The position numbers and the translations under genes are program-made. A stretch of DNA of 64,000 nt from Sanderia malayensis (lineage: Eukaryota; Cnidaria; Scyphozoa; Semaeostomeae; Pelagiidae), in the NCBI GenBank assembly GCA_013076295.1, contig RQOL01000372.1, positions 620,001 through 684,000 of the forward strand. Direction: 5' to 3'. Shown here piece by piece: positions 24,761-38,783 of the stretch; position 1 is the stretch's first letter, and every line of letters begins with the position of its first letter. Under the pieces are notes generated by a model. That model saw only the letters and a list, made by a program, of their open reading frames with translations. It ran no database searches and was not told where the DNA came from.

Positions 24761-27700
24761 GTATAACAATTTGTTCTCGCTGAATTGACATCGAATCATG
24801 CGCAAATTGTGGGAATGAATCCTAATCTTGATTAGTTTAAGTAGCGGGAATAAAAGTTAATTTTTATTAGCATTAATTTTCGGAATGAATGTTTATATAA
24901 CTGAAACAAGTAACTAAAAGTGTATAACAATTTGTTCTCGCTGAATTAACATGGAATCAAGCGCAAATTGTGGGAATGAATCTAAATAAATTGTGGGAAT
25001 GAATGTTAATATTACTCAAAAAGTAACTAAAAGTGCATAACAATTTGTTTTTGCTGAATTGACATGGAGTCATGCGCAAATTGCGGAAGGAATCCTAATT
25101 TTGATTAGTGTAAGTTGCGGGAATGAAAGTTAATTTTTATTAGTGTAAATTGTGGGAATGAATGTTAATATAACTGAAACAAGTAACTGAAAGTGTATAA
25201 CAATTTGTTCTCGCTGAATTGACGTGGAATCATGCACAAATTGTGAGAATGAATTTAATTTTGATTAGTGTAAGTTGCGGGAATAAAAGTTAATTTTTAT
25301 TAGTATAAATTGTGGGAATGAATGTTTATATAACTGAAACAAGTAACTAAATGTGTAAAACAATTTGTTTTCGCTGAATTGACGTGGAATCATGCGCAAC
25401 TTGTGGGAATGAATTTAATTTTGATTAGTGTAAGTTGCGGGAATAAAAGTTGATTTTTATTGGTGTAAATTGTGGAGGGGAAAATTAATTTTTATTAGTA
25501 TAAATTGTGGGAATGAGTGTTATCTTTTATTAATGTAAATAGTGGGAATGAATGAAAATATTACTGAAAAATAAAAATAAAAGTGTACAACAATTTGTTC
25601 TCGCTGAATTGACGTGGAATCATGCGCACATTGTGGGAATGAATCATAATTTTGATTAGTGTAAGTTGCGGGAATAAAAGTTAATTTTTATTAGTGTAAA
25701 TTGTGGGAATGAATGTTTATATAACTGAAAAAAGTAACTAAAAGTGTATAACAATTTTTTTCCCTGAATTGACGTGGAATCATGCGCAAATTGTGGAAAT
25801 GAATTTAATTTTGATTAGTGTAAGTTGCGGGAATAAAAGTTGATTTTTATTGGTGTAGATTGTGAGAGGGAAAATTAGTTTTTATTAGTGTAAATTGTGG
25901 GAATGAGTGTTATCTTTTATTGGTGTAAATAGTTGGAAGGAATGTTAATATTACTGAAAAAAGTAACTAAAAGTGTATAACAATTTGTTCTCGCTGAATT
26001 GACATCGAATCATGCGCAAATTGTGGGAATGAATCCTAATCGTGATTAGTGTAAGTTGTGGGTAAAAAAGTTAATTTTTATTAGTGTAAATTGTTGGAAT
26101 GAATGTTTATATAACTGAAAAAAGTAACTAAAAGTGTATAACAATTTGTTCTCGCTGAATTGACATCGAATCATGCGCAAATTGTGGGAATGAATCCTAA
26201 TCGTGATTAGTGTAAGTTGCGGGAATAAAAGTTAATTTTTATTGGTGTAAATTGTGGGAATGAATGTTAATATAACTGAAACAAGTAACTAAAAGTGTAT
26301 AACAATTTGTTTTCGCTGAATTGACGTGGAATCATGCGCAAATTGTGGGAATGAATTTAATTTTGATTAGTGTAAGTTGCGGGAATAAAAGTTGATTTTT
26401 ATTGGTGTACATTGTGGGAATGAATGTTTATATAACTGAAACAAGTAACTAAAAGTGTATAACAATTTGTTCTCGCTGAATTGACATGGAATCAAGCGCA
26501 AATTGTGGGAATGAATCTAAATAAATTGTGGGAATGAATGTTAATATTACTCAAAACAGTAACTAAAAGTGCATAACAATTTGTTTTCGCTGAATTGACA
26601 TGGAGTCATGCGCAAATTGTGGGAAGGAATCCTAATTTTGATTAGTGTAAGTTGCGGGAATAAAAGTTAATTTTTATTGGTGTAAATTGTTGGAATGAAT
26701 CCTAATTCTGATTAGTGTAAATTGCGGGAATAAAAGTTAAATTTTATTAGTGTAAATTGTGGGAATTAATGTTAATATAACTGAAACAAGTAACTAAAAG
26801 TATATAACAATTTGTTCTCGCTGAATTGACGTGGAATAAAGCGCAAATTGTGGGAATGAATTTAATTTTGATTAGTGTAAGTTGCGGGAATAAAAGTTGA
26901 TTTTTATTGGTGTAAATTGTTGGAATGAATCCTAATCTTGATTAGTGTAAGTTGCGGGAATAAAAGTTAATTTTTATTAGTGTAAATTGTGGAAATGAAT
27001 CTTAATATAACTGAAACAAGTAACTAAAAGTGTATAACAATTTGTTCTCGCTGAATTGACATGGAATCATGCGCAAATTGTGGGAAGGAATCTAAATAAA
27101 TTGTGGGAATGAATGTTAATATTACTCAAAAAAGTGACTAAAAGTGCATAACAATTTGTTTTCGCTGAATTGACATGGAGTCATGCGCAAATTGTGGGAA
27201 GGAATCCTAAATTTGAATAGTGTAAGTTGCGGGAATAAAGGTTAATTTTTATTGGTGTAAATTGTTGGAATGAATCCTAATTTTGATTAGTGTAAGTTGC
27301 GGGAATAAAGGTTAATTTTTATTGGTGTAAATTGTTGGAATGAATCCTAATTTTGATTAGTGTAAGTTGCGGGAATAAAAGTTAATTTTTATTATTGTAA
27401 ATTGTGGGAATGAATGTTAATATAACTGAAACAAGTAACTAAAAGTGTATAACAATTTGCTCTCGCTGAATTGACATCGAATCATGCGCAAATTGTGGGA
27501 ATGAATCCTAATCGTGATTAGTGTAAGTTGTGGGTAAAAAAGTTAATTTTTATTAGTGTAAATTGTTGGAATGAATGTTTATATAACTGAAAAAAGTAAC
27601 TAAAAGTGTATAACAGTTTGTTTTCACTGAATTGACATGGAATCAAGCGCAAATTGTGGGAAGGAATCCTAATTTTGATTAGTGTAAGTTGCGGGAATAA

Positions 27701-28780
27701 AAGTTGATTTTTATTGGTGTACATTGTGGGAATGAATGTTTATATAACTGAAACAAGTAACTAAAAGTGTATAACAATTTGTTCTCGCTGAATTGACATG
27801 GAATCAAGCGCAAATTGTGGGAATGAATCTAAATAAATTGTGGGAATGAATGTTAATATTACTCAAAAAAGTAACTAAAAGTGCATAACAATTTGTTTTC
27901 GCTGAATTGACATGGAGTCATGCGCAAATTGTGGGAAGGAATCCTAATTTTGATTAGTGTAAGTTGCGGGAATAAAAGTTAATTTTTATTGGTGTAAATT
28001 GTTGGAATGAATCCTAATTCTGATTAGTGTAAATTGCGGGAATAAAAGTTAAATTTTATTAGTGTAAATTGTGGGAATTAATGTTAATATAACTGAAACA
28101 AGTAACTAAAAGTGTATAACAATTTGTTTTCGCTGAATTGACGTGGAATCATGCGCAAATTGTGGGAAGGAATCTAAATAAATTGTGGGAATGAATGTTA
28201 ATATTACTCAAAAAAGTGACTAAAAGTGCATAACAATTTGTTTTCGCTGAATTGACATGGAGTCATGCGCAAATTGTGGGAAGGAATCCTAATCGTGATT
28301 AGTGTAAGTTGTGGGTAAAAAAGTTAATTTTTATTAGTGTAAATTGTTGGAATGAATGTTTATATAACTGAAAAAAGTAACTAAAAGTGTATAACAGTTT
28401 GTTTTCGCTGAATTGACATGGAATCATGCGCAAATTGTGGGAATGAATCTAAATAAATTGTGGGAATGAATGTTAATATTACTGAAAAAAGTAACTAAAA
28501 GTGCATAACAATTTGTTTTCGCTGAATTGACATGGAGTCATGCGCAAATTGTGGGAATGAATCCTAATTTTGATTAGTGTAAGTTGCGGGAATAAAAGTT
28601 AATTTTTATTGGTGTAAATTGTGGGAATGAATGTTAATATAACTGAAACAAGTAACTAAAAGTGTATAACAATTTGTTTTCGCTGAATTGACGTGGAATC
28701 ATGCGCAAATTGTGGGAATGAATCTAAATAAATTGTGGGAATGAATGTTAATATTACTCAAAAAAGTGACTAAAAGTGCA
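24476..28780 (+). repeat. Right copy of the 24.3-kb-offset duplication
   Basis: This segment is the partner of 171 to about 4340, with the same rare variants in the same order. Small differences include loss of an A in CTCAAAAAGTAAC near 25015, TTGCGGAAGG near 25080, and TTTTCACTG instead of TTTTCGCTG near 27620. Two short minus-strand reading frames at 3169-3375 and 27518-27724 are one of the consequences of this duplication and are not genes. Right of about 28.8 kb the sequence instead resembles 5.4-6.4 kb at offset 23359. Confidence 0.85.
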
Positions 28781-30620
28781 TAACAATTTGTTTTCGCTGA
28801 ATTGACATGGAGTCATGCGCAAATTGTGGGAAGGAATCCTAATTTTGATTAGTGTAAGGTGCGGGAATAAAGGTTAATTTTTATTGGTTTAAATTGTTGG
28901 AATGAATCCTAATTTTGATTAGTGTAAGTTGCGGGAATAAAAGTTAATTTTTATTAGTGTAAATTGTGGGAATGAATGTTAATATAACTGAAACACGTAA
29001 CTAAAAGTGTATAACAATTTGTTCTCGCTGAATTGACATGGAATCATGCGCAAATTGTGGGAATGAATTTAATTTTGATTAGTGTAAGTTGCGGGAATAA
29101 AAGTTGATTTTTATTGGTGTACATTGTGGGAGAGAAAATTAATTTTTATTAGTGTAAATTGTGGGAATGAGTGTTATCTTTTATTAGTATAAATTGTGGG
29201 AATGAATGTTTATATAACTGAAACAAGTAACTAAAAGTGTATAACAATTTGTTCTCGCTGAATTGACATGGAATCAAGCGCAAATTGTGGGAATGAATCT
29301 AAATATATTGTGGGAATGAATGTTAATATTACTCAAAAAAGTAACTAAATGTGCATAACAATTTGTTTTCGCTGAATTGACATGGAGTCATGCGCAAATT
29401 GTGGGAAGGAATCCTAATTTTGATTAGTGTAAGTTGCGGGAATAAAAGTTAATTTTTATTGGTGTAAATTGTTGGAATGAATCCTAATTTTGATTAGTGT
29501 AAGTTGCGGGAATAAAAGTTAATTTTTATTAGTGTAAATTGTGGGAATGAATATTAATATAACTGAAACAAGTAACTAAAAGTTTATAACAATTTGTTCT
29601 CGCTGAATTGACATCGAATCATGCGCAAATTGTGGGAATGAATCCTAATCTTGATTAGTTTAAGTTGCGGGAATAAAAGTTAATTTTTATTAGTATAAAT
29701 TGTGGGAATGAATGTTTATATAACTGAAACAAGAAACTAAAAGTGCATAACAATTTGTTCTCGCTGAATTGACATGGAATCAAGCGCAAATTGTGGGAAT
29801 GAATCCTAATCTTGATTAGTTTAAGTTGCGGGAATAAAAGTTGATTTTTATTGGTGTACATTGTGGGAGAGAAAATTAATTTTTATTAGTGTAAATTTTG
29901 GGAATGAGTGTTATCTTTTATTAGTGTAGATAGTGGGAAGGAATGTTAATATTACTGAAAAAAGTAACTAAAAGTGGATAACAATTTGTTCTCGCTTAAT
30001 TGACATCGAATCATGCGCAAATTGTGGGAATGAATCCTAATCTTGATTAGTGTAAGTTGCGGGAATAAAAGCTAATTTTTATTAGTATAAATTGTGGGAA
30101 TGTATGTTTATATAACTGAAACAAGTAACTAAAAGTGTATAACAATTTGTTCTCGCTGAATTGACATCGAATCATGCGCAAATTGTGGGAATGAATCCTA
30201 ATCTTGATTAGTTTAAGTTGCGGGAATAAAAGTTAATTTTTATTAGTATAAATTGTGGAATGAATGTTTATATAACTGAAACAAGTAACTAAAAGTGTAT
30301 AACAATTTGTTCTCGCTGAATTGACATGGAATCAAGCGCAAATTGTGGGAATGAATCTAAATAAATTGTGGGAATGAATGTTAATATTACTCAAAAAAGT
30401 GACTAAAAGTGCATAACAATTTGTTTTCGCTGAATTGACATGGAGTCATGCGCAAATTGTGGGAAGGAATCCTAATTTTGATTAGTGTAAGTTGCGGGAA
30501 TAAAGGTTAATTTTTATTGCTGTAAATTGTTGGAATGAATCCTAATTTTGATTAGTGTAAGTTGCGGGAATAAAAGTTAATTTTTATTAGTGTAAATTGT
30601 GGGAATGAATGTTAATATTA
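28781..30620 (+). repeat. Satellite segment linking the 24.3-kb duplication to repeat D
   Basis: Monomers carrying GTAAGGTGCGGGAATAAAGG at about 28856 match 5496 at offset 23359, showing that about 1.08 kb present near 4.3-5.4 kb has no counterpart here. The rest is the right partner of the +15613 duplication. No gene or foreign sequence is present. Confidence 0.8.
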
Positions 30621-32804
30621 CTAAAAGAAGTAACTAAAAGTGTATAACAATTTGTTATCGCTGAATTGACGTGGAATCATGCGCAAATTGTGAGAATGAA
30701 TTTTATTTTGATTAGTGTAAGTTGCGGGAATAAAAGTTAATTTTTATTAGTATAAATTGTGGGAATGAATGTTTATATAACTGAAACAAGTAACTAAAAG
30801 TGTATAACAATTTGTTCTCCCTGAATTGACATGGAATCAAGCGCAAATTGTGGGAATGAATCTAAATATATTGTGGGAATGAATGTTAATATTATTCAAA
30901 AAAGTAACTAAAAGTGCATAACAATTTGTTTTCGCTGAATTGACATGGAGTCATGCGCAAATTGTGGGAATGGATCCTAATTTTGATCAGTGTAAGTTGC
31001 GGGAATAAAAGTTAATTTTTATTGGTGTAAATTGTGGGAATGAATCCCACTTTTGATTAGTGTAAGTTGCGGGAATAAAAGTTAATTTTTATTAGTGTAA
31101 ATTGTGGGAATGAATGTTAATATAACTGAAACAAGTAACTAAAAGTGTATAACAATTTGTTCTCGCTGAATTGACGTGGAATCATGCGCAAATTGTGGGA
31201 ATGAATTCAATTTTGATTAGTGTAAGTTGCGGGAATAAAAGTTGATTTTTATTGGTGTACATTGTGAGAGAAAAAATTAATTTTTATTAGTGTAAATTGT
31301 GGGAATGAGTGTTATCTTTTATTAGTGTAAATAGTGGGCAGGAATGTTAATATTACTGAAAAAAGTAACTAAAAGTGTATAGCAATTTGTTCTCGCTGAA
31401 TTGACATCGAGTCATGCGCAAATTGTGGGAATGAATCCTAATCTTGATTAGTGTAAGTTGCGGGAATAAAAGTTAATTTTTATTAGTATAAATTGTGGGA
31501 AGGAATGTTAATATTACTGAAAAAAGTAACTAAAAGTGGATAACAATTTGTTCTCGCTTAATTGACATCGAATCATGCGCAAATTGTGGGAATGAATCCT
31601 AATCTTGATTAGTGTAAGTTGCGGGAATAAAAGCTAATTTTTATTAGTATAAATTGTGGGAATGTATGTTTATATAACTGAAACAAGTAACTAAAAGTGT
31701 ATAACAATTTGTTCTCGCTGAATTGACATCGAATCATGCGCAAATTGTGGGAATGAATCCTAATCTTGATTATTTTAAGTTGCGGGAATAAAAGTTAATT
31801 TTTATTAGTATAAATTGTGGAATGAATGTTTATATAACTGAAACAAGTAACTAAAAGTGTATAACAATTTGTTCTCGCTGAATTGACATGGAATCAAGCG
31901 CAAATTGTGGGAATGAATCTAAATAAATTGTGGGAATGAATGTTAATATTACTCAAAAAAGTGACTAAAAGTGCATAACAATTTGTTTTCGCTGAATTGA
32001 CATGGAGTCATGCGCAAATTGTGGGAAGGAATCCTAATTTTGATTAGTGTAAGTTGCGGGAATAAAGGTTAATTTTTATTGCTGTAAATTGTTGGAATGA
32101 ATCCTAATTTTGATTAGTGTAAGTTGCGGGAATAAAAGTTAATTTTTATTAGTGTAAATTGTGGAAATGAATGTTAATATAACTGAAACAAGTAACTAAA
32201 AGTGTATAACAATTTGTTCTCGCTGAATTGACGTGGAATCATGCGCAAATTGTGGGAATGAATTTAATTTTGATTAGTGTAAGTTGCGGAAACAAAAGTT
32301 GATTTTTATTGGTGTACATTGTGGGAGAGAAAATTAATTTTTATTAGTGTAAATTGTGGGAATGAGTGTTATCTTTTATTAGTGTAAATAGTGGGAAGGA
32401 ATGTTAATATTACTGAAAAAAGTAACTAAAAGTGTAAAACAATTTGTTCTCGCTGAATTGACGTGAAATCATGCGCAATTTGTGGGAATGAATGTTAATT
32501 TTGATTAGTGTAAATTGTGGGAGGGAAAATTAATTTTTATTCGTGTAAATTGTGGGAATGAGTGTTATGTTTTATTCGTGTAAATTGTGGGAATGAATGT
32601 TAATATTACTGAAAGAAGTAACTAAAAGTGTATAACAATTTGTTATCGCTGAATTGACGTGGAATCATGCGCAATTTGTGGGAATGAATGTTAATTTTGA
32701 TTAGTGTAAATTGTGGGAGGGAAAATTAATTTTTATTCGTGTAAATTGTGGGAATGAGTGTTATGTTTTATTCGTGTAAATTGTGGGAATGAATGTTAAT
32801 ATTA
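30621..32804 (+). repeat. Higher-order repeat D, copy 1 (2184 bp)
   Basis: It starts at CTAAAAGAAGTAAC (30621), which recurs at 32805. Markers TGGATCCTAATTTTGATCAG (30971 and 33155) and GTGGATAACAATTTG (31536 and 33720) keep the 2184 offset. Its end carries two consecutive 196-bp monomers, 32413-32608 and 32609-32804, with GTTATGTTTTATTCGTG units; copy 2 has only one of them. Confidence 0.9.
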
Positions 32805-34792
32805 CTAAAAGAAGTAACTAAAAGTGTATAACAATTTGTTATCGCTGAATTGACGTGGAATCATGCGCAAATTGTGAGAATGAATTTTATTTTGATTAGT
32901 GTAAGTTGCGGGGTTAAAAATTAATTTTTATTAGTATAAATTGTGGGAATGAATGTTTATATAACTGAAACAAGTAACTAAAAGTGTATAACAATTTGTT
33001 CTCCCTGAATTGACATGGAATCAAGCGCAAATTGTGGGAATGAATCTAAATATATTGTGGGAATGAATGTTAATATTATTCAAAAAAGTAACTAAAAGTG
33101 CATAACAATTTGTTTTCGCTGAATTGACATGGAGTCATGCGCAAATTGTGGGAATGGATCCTAATTTTGATCAGTGTAAGTTGCGGGAATAAAAGTTAAT
33201 TTTTATTGGTGTAAATTGTGGGAATGAATCCTAATTTTGATTAGTGTAAGTTGCGGGAATAAAAGTTAATTTTTATTAGTGTAAATTGTGGGAATGAATG
33301 TTAATATAACTGAAACAAGTAACTAAAAGTGTATAACAATTTGTTCTCGCTGAATTGACGTGGAATCATGCGCAAATTGTGGGAATGAATTCAATTTTGA
33401 TTAGTGTAAGTTGCGGGAATAAAAGTTGATTTTTATTGGTGTACATTGTGAGAGAAAAAATTAATTTTTGTTAGTGTAAATTGTGGGAATGAGTGTTATC
33501 TTTTATTAGTGTAAATAGTGGGCAGGAATGTTAATATTACTGAAAAAAGTAACTAAAAGTGTATAGCAATTTGTTCTCGCTGAATTGACATCGAGTCATG
33601 CGCAAATTGTGGGAATGAATCCTAAGCTTGATTAGTGTAAGTTGCGGGAATTAAAGTTAATTTTTATTAGTATAAATTGTGGGAAGGAATGTTAATATTA
33701 CTGAAAAAAGTAACTAAAAGTGGATAACAATTTGTTCTCGCTTAATTGACATCGAATCATGCGCAAATTGTGGGAATGAATCCTAATCTTGATTAGTGTA
33801 AGTTGCGGGAATAAAAGCTAATTTTTATTAGTATAAATTGTGGGAATGTATGTTTATATAACTGAAACAAGTAACTAAAAGTGTATAACAATTTGTTCTC
33901 GCTGAATTGACATCGAATCATGCGCAAATTGTGGGAATGAATCCTAATCTTGATTAGTTTAAGTTGCGGGAATAAAAGTTAATTTTTATTAGTATAAATT
34001 GTGGAATGAATGTTTATATAACTGAAACAAGTAACTAAAAGTGTATAACAATTTGTTCTCGCTGAATTGACATGGAATCAAGCGCAAATTGTGGGAATGA
34101 ATCTAAATAAATTGTGGGAATGAATGTTAATATTACTCAAAAAAGTGACTAAAAGTGCATAACAATTTGTTTTCGCTGAATTGACATGGAGTCATGCGCA
34201 AATTGTGGGAAGGAATCCTAATTTTGATTAGTGTAAGTTGCGGGAATAAAGGTTAATTTTTATTGCTGTAAATTGTTGGAATGAATCCTAATTTTGATTA
34301 GTGTAAGTTGCGGGAATAAAAGTTAATTTTTATTAGTGTAAATTGTGGGAATGAATGTTAATATAACTGAAACAAGTAACTAAAAGTGTATAACAATTTG
34401 TTCTCGCTGAATTGACGTGGAATCATGCGCAAATTGTGGGAATGAATTTAATTTTGATTAGTGTAAGTTGCGGGAACAAAAGTTGATTTTTATTGGTGTA
34501 CATTGTGGGAGAGAAAATTAATTTTTATTAGTGTAAATTGTGGGAATGAGTGTTATCTTTTATTAGTGTAAATAGTGGGAAGGAATGTTAATATTACTGA
34601 AAAAAGTAACTAAAAGTGTAAAACAATTTGTTCTCGCTGAATTGACGTGAAATCATGCGCAATTTGTGGGAATGAATGTTAATTTTGATTAGTGTAAATT
34701 GTGGGAGGGAAAATTAATTTTTATTCGTGTAAATTGTGGGAATGAGTGTTATGTTTTATTCGTGTAAATTGTGGGAATGAATGTTAATATTA
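32805..34792 (+). repeat. Higher-order repeat D, copy 2 (1988 bp)
   Basis: Second tandem copy, 196 bp shorter than the first because it has one rather than two GTTATGTTTTATTCGTG monomers. Point differences include GCGGGGTTAAAAATT near 32908 and CCTAAGCTTG near 33623. TGGATCC at 33155 recurs at 35143 at offset 1988. Confidence 0.9.
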
Positions 34793-35708
34793 CTGAAAGA
34801 AGTAACTAAAAGTGTATAACAATTTGTTATCGCTGAATTGACGTGGAATCATGCGCAAATTGTGAGAATGAATTTTATTTTGATTAGTGTAAGTTGCGGG
34901 AATAAAAGTTAATTTTTATTAGTATAAATTGTGGGAATGAATGTTTATATAACTGAAACAAGTAACTAAAAGTGTATAACAATTTGTTCTCCCTGAATTG
35001 ACATGGAATCAAGCGCAAATTGTGGGAATGAATCTAAATATATTGTGGGAATGAATGTTAATATTATTCAAAAAAGTAACTAAAAGTGCATAACAATTTG
35101 TTTTCGCTGAATTGACATGGAGTCATGCGCAAATTGTGGGAATGGATCCTAATTTTGATCAGTGTAAGTTGCGGGAATAAAAGTTAATTTTTATTGGTGT
35201 AAATTGTGGGAATGAATCCTAATTTTGATTAGTGTAAGTTGCGGGAATAAAAGTTAATTTTTATTAGTGTAAATTGTGGGAATGAATGTTAATATAACTG
35301 AAACAAGTAACTAAAAGTGTATAACAATTTGTTCTCGCTGAATTGACGTGGAATCATGCGCAAATTGTGGGAATGAATTCAATTTTGATTAGTGTAAGTT
35401 GCGGGAATAAAAGTTGATTTTTATTGGTGTACATTGTGAGAGAAAAAATTAATTTTTATTAGTGTAAATTGTGGGAATGAGTGTTATCTTTTATTAGTGT
35501 AAATAGTGGGCAGGAATGTTAATATTACTGAAAAAAGTAACTAAAAGTGTATAGCAATTTGTTCTCGCTGAATTGACATCGAGTCATGCGCAATTAGTGG
35601 GAATGAATCCTAATCTTGATTAGTGTAAGTTGCGGGAATAAAAGTTAATTTTTATTAGTATAAATTGTGGGAAGGAATGTTAATATTACTGAAAAAAGTA
35701 ACTAAAAG
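34793..35708 (+). repeat. Higher-order repeat D, copy 3 (partial)
   Basis: Third copy, starting at CTGAAAGAAGTAAC. It follows copy 2 at offset 1988 until about 35708, where copy 2 has the GTGGATAAC core and this copy has GTGTATAAC. From there the sequence follows the block at 23.9 kb (offset 11770). The copy is thus truncated by a switch into another array segment. Confidence 0.86.
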
Positions 35709-37116
35709 TGTATAACAATTTGTTCTCGCTGAATTGACATCGAATCATGCGCAAATTGTGGGAATCAATCCTAATCTTGATTAGTGTAAGTTGCGGAAAT
35801 AAAAGTTATTTTTTATTAGTATAAATTGTGGGAATGAATGTTTATATAACTGAAACAAGTAACTAAAAGTGTATAACAATTTGTTCTCGCTGAATTGACG
35901 TGGAATCATGCGCAATTTGTGGGAATGAATGTTAATTTTGATTATTGAAAGTTGCGGAAATAAAAGTTAATTTTTATTGGTGTAAATTGTGGGAATGAAT
36001 CCTAATTTTGATTAGTGTAAGTTGCGGGAATAAAAGTTAATTTTTATTAGTGTAAATTGTGGGAATGAATGTTAATATAACTGAAACAAGTAACTAAAAG
36101 TGTATAACAATTTGTTCTCGCTCAATTGACATCGAATCATGCGCAAATTGTGGGAATGAATCCTAATCTTGATTAGTTTAAGTTGCGGGAATAAAAGTTA
36201 ATTTTTATTAGTATAAATTGTGGGAATGAATGTTTATATAACTGAAACAAGTAACTAAAAGTGTATAACAATTTGTTCTCGCTGAATTGACATGGAATCA
36301 AGCGCAAATTGTGGGAATGAATCTAAATAAATTGTTGGAATGAATGTTAATATTACTCAAAAAAGTGACTAAAAGTGCATAACAATTTGTTTTCGCTGAA
36401 TTGACATGGAGTCATGCGCAAATTGTGGGAAGGAATCCTAATCTTGATTAGTGTAAGTTGCGGGAATAAAAGTTAATTTTTATTAGTGTAAATTGTGGGA
36501 ATGAATGTTAATATAACTGAAACAAGTAACTAAAAGTGTATAACAATTTGTTCTCGCTCAATTGACATCGAATCATGCGCAAATTGTGGGAATGAATCCT
36601 AATCTTGATTAGTTTAAGTTGCGGGAATAAAAGTTAATTTTTATTAGTATAAATTGTGGGAATGAATGTTTATATAACTGAAACAAGTAACTAAAAGTGT
36701 ATAACAATTTGTTCTCGCTGAATTGACATGGAATCAAGCGCAAATTGTGGGAATGAATCTAAATAAATTGCGGGAATGAATGTTAATATTACTCAAAAAA
36801 GTGACTAAAAGTGCATAACAATTTGTTTTCGCTGAATTGACATGGAGTCATGGGCAAATTGTGGGAAGGAATCCTAATTTTGATTAGTGTAAGTTGCGGG
36901 AATAAAGGTTAATTTTTATTGGTGTAAATTGTTGGAATGAATCCTAATTTTGATTAGTGTAAGTTGCGGGAATAAAAGTTAATTTTTATTAGTGTAAATT
37001 GTGGGAATGAATGTTAATATAACTGAAACAAGTAACTAAAAGTGTATAACAATTTGTTCTCGCTGAATTGACATCGAATCATGCGCAAATTGTGGGAATC
37101 AATACTAATCTTGATA
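35709..37116 (+). repeat. Satellite segment between repeats D and E
   Basis: Zone I monomers of 161 and 114 bp, the left part belonging to the +11770 duplication. Two cores with the rare GCTCAATTGACATCG variant lie near 36120 and 36556, flanking otherwise ordinary monomers. No gene. Confidence 0.78.
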
Positions 37117-38783
37117 AGTGTAAGTTGCGGGAATAAAAGTTAATTTTTATTAGTATATATTGTGGGAATGAATGTTTATATAACTGAAACAAGTAACTAA
37201 AAGTGTATAACAATTTGTTCTCGCTGAATTGACATGGAATCAAGCGCAAATTGTGGGAATGATTCTAAATATATTGTGGGAATGAATGTTAATATTACGC
37301 AAAAAAGTAACTAAAAGTGCATAACAATTTGTTTTCGCTGAATTGACATGGAATCAAGCGCAAATTGTGGGAATGAATCTAAATAAATTGTGGGAATGAA
37401 TGTTAATATTACTCAAAAAAGTGACTAAAAGTGCATAACAATTTGTTTTCGCTGAATTGACATGGAGTCATGCGCAAATTGTGGGAAGGAATCCTAATTT
37501 TGATTAGTGTAAGTTGCGGGAATAAAGGTTAATTTTTATTGGTGTAAATTGTTGGAATGAATCCTAATTTTGATTAGTATAAGTTGCGGGAATAAAGGTT
37601 AATTTTTAATTGGTGTAAATTGTTGGAATGAATCCTAATTTTGATTAGTGTAAGTTGCGGGAATAAAAGTTAATTTTTATTAGTGTAAATTGCGGGAATG
37701 AATGTTAATCTAACTGAAACAAGTAACTAAAAGTGCATAACAATTTGTTTTCGCTGAATTGAGATGGAGTCATGCGCAAATTGTGGGAATGAATCCTAAT
37801 TTTGATTAGTGTAAGTTGCGGGAATAAAAGTGAATTTTTATTAGTGTAAATTGTGGGAATGAGTGTTATCTTTCATTAGTGTAAATAGTGGGAAGGAATG
37901 TTAATATTACTGAAAAAAGTAACTAAAAGTGTATAGCAATTTGTTCTCGCTGAATTGACATCGAGTCATGCGCAAATTGTGGGAATGAATCCTAATCGTG
38001 ATTAGTGTATGTTGCGGGAATAAAAGTTAATTTTTATTAGTATAAATTGTGGGAAGGAATGTTAATATTACTGAAAAAAGTAACTAAAAATGTATAACAA
38101 TTTGTTCTCGCTGAATTGACATCGAATCATGCGCAAATTGTGGGAATGAATCCTAATCTTGATTAGTGTAAGTTGCGGGAATAAAAGTTAATTTTTATTA
38201 GTATATATTGTGGGAATGAATGTTTATATAACTGAAACAAGTAACTAAAAGTGTATAACAATTTGTTCTCGCTGAATTGACATGGAATCAAGCGCAAATT
38301 GTGGGAATGATTCTAAATATATTGTGGGAATGAATGTTAATATTACGCAAAAAAGTAACTAAAAGTGCATAACAATTTGTTTTCGCTGAATTGACATGGA
38401 ATCAAGCGCAAATTGTGGGAATGAATCTAAATAAATTGTGGGAATGAATGTTAATATTACTCAAAAAAGTGACTAAAAGTGCATAACAATTTGTTTTCGC
38501 TGAATTGACATGGAGTCATGCGCAAATTGTGGGAAGGAATCCTAATTTTGATTAGTGTAAGTTGCGGGAATAAAGGTTAATTTTTATTGGTGTAAATTGT
38601 TGGAATGAATCCTAATTTTGATTAGTATAAGTTGCGGGAATAAAGGTTAATTTTTAATTGGTGTAAATTGTTGGAATGAATCCTAATTTTGATTAGTGTA
38701 AGTTGCGGGAATAAAAGTTAATTTTTATTAGTGTAAATTGCGGGAATGAATGTTAATCTAACTGAAACAAGTAACTAAAAGTG
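37117..38783 (+). repeat. Higher-order repeat E (period 1048 bp)
   Basis: GTATATATTGTGGG occurs at 37153 and 38201, and the frame-shifted AATTTTTAATTGGTG unit at 37601 and 38649, both at offset 1048. The extra base in TTTTTAATTGG and the TTAATCTAACTG junction are found in both copies. Copy 2 is cut at about 38783, where copy 1 continues GTGCATAAC and copy 2 GTGTATAAC. The 37735-38200 part of copy 1 recurs at 40452-40917 (offset 2717), carrying GAATTGAGATGG and CTTTCATTAG. Confidence 0.88.
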
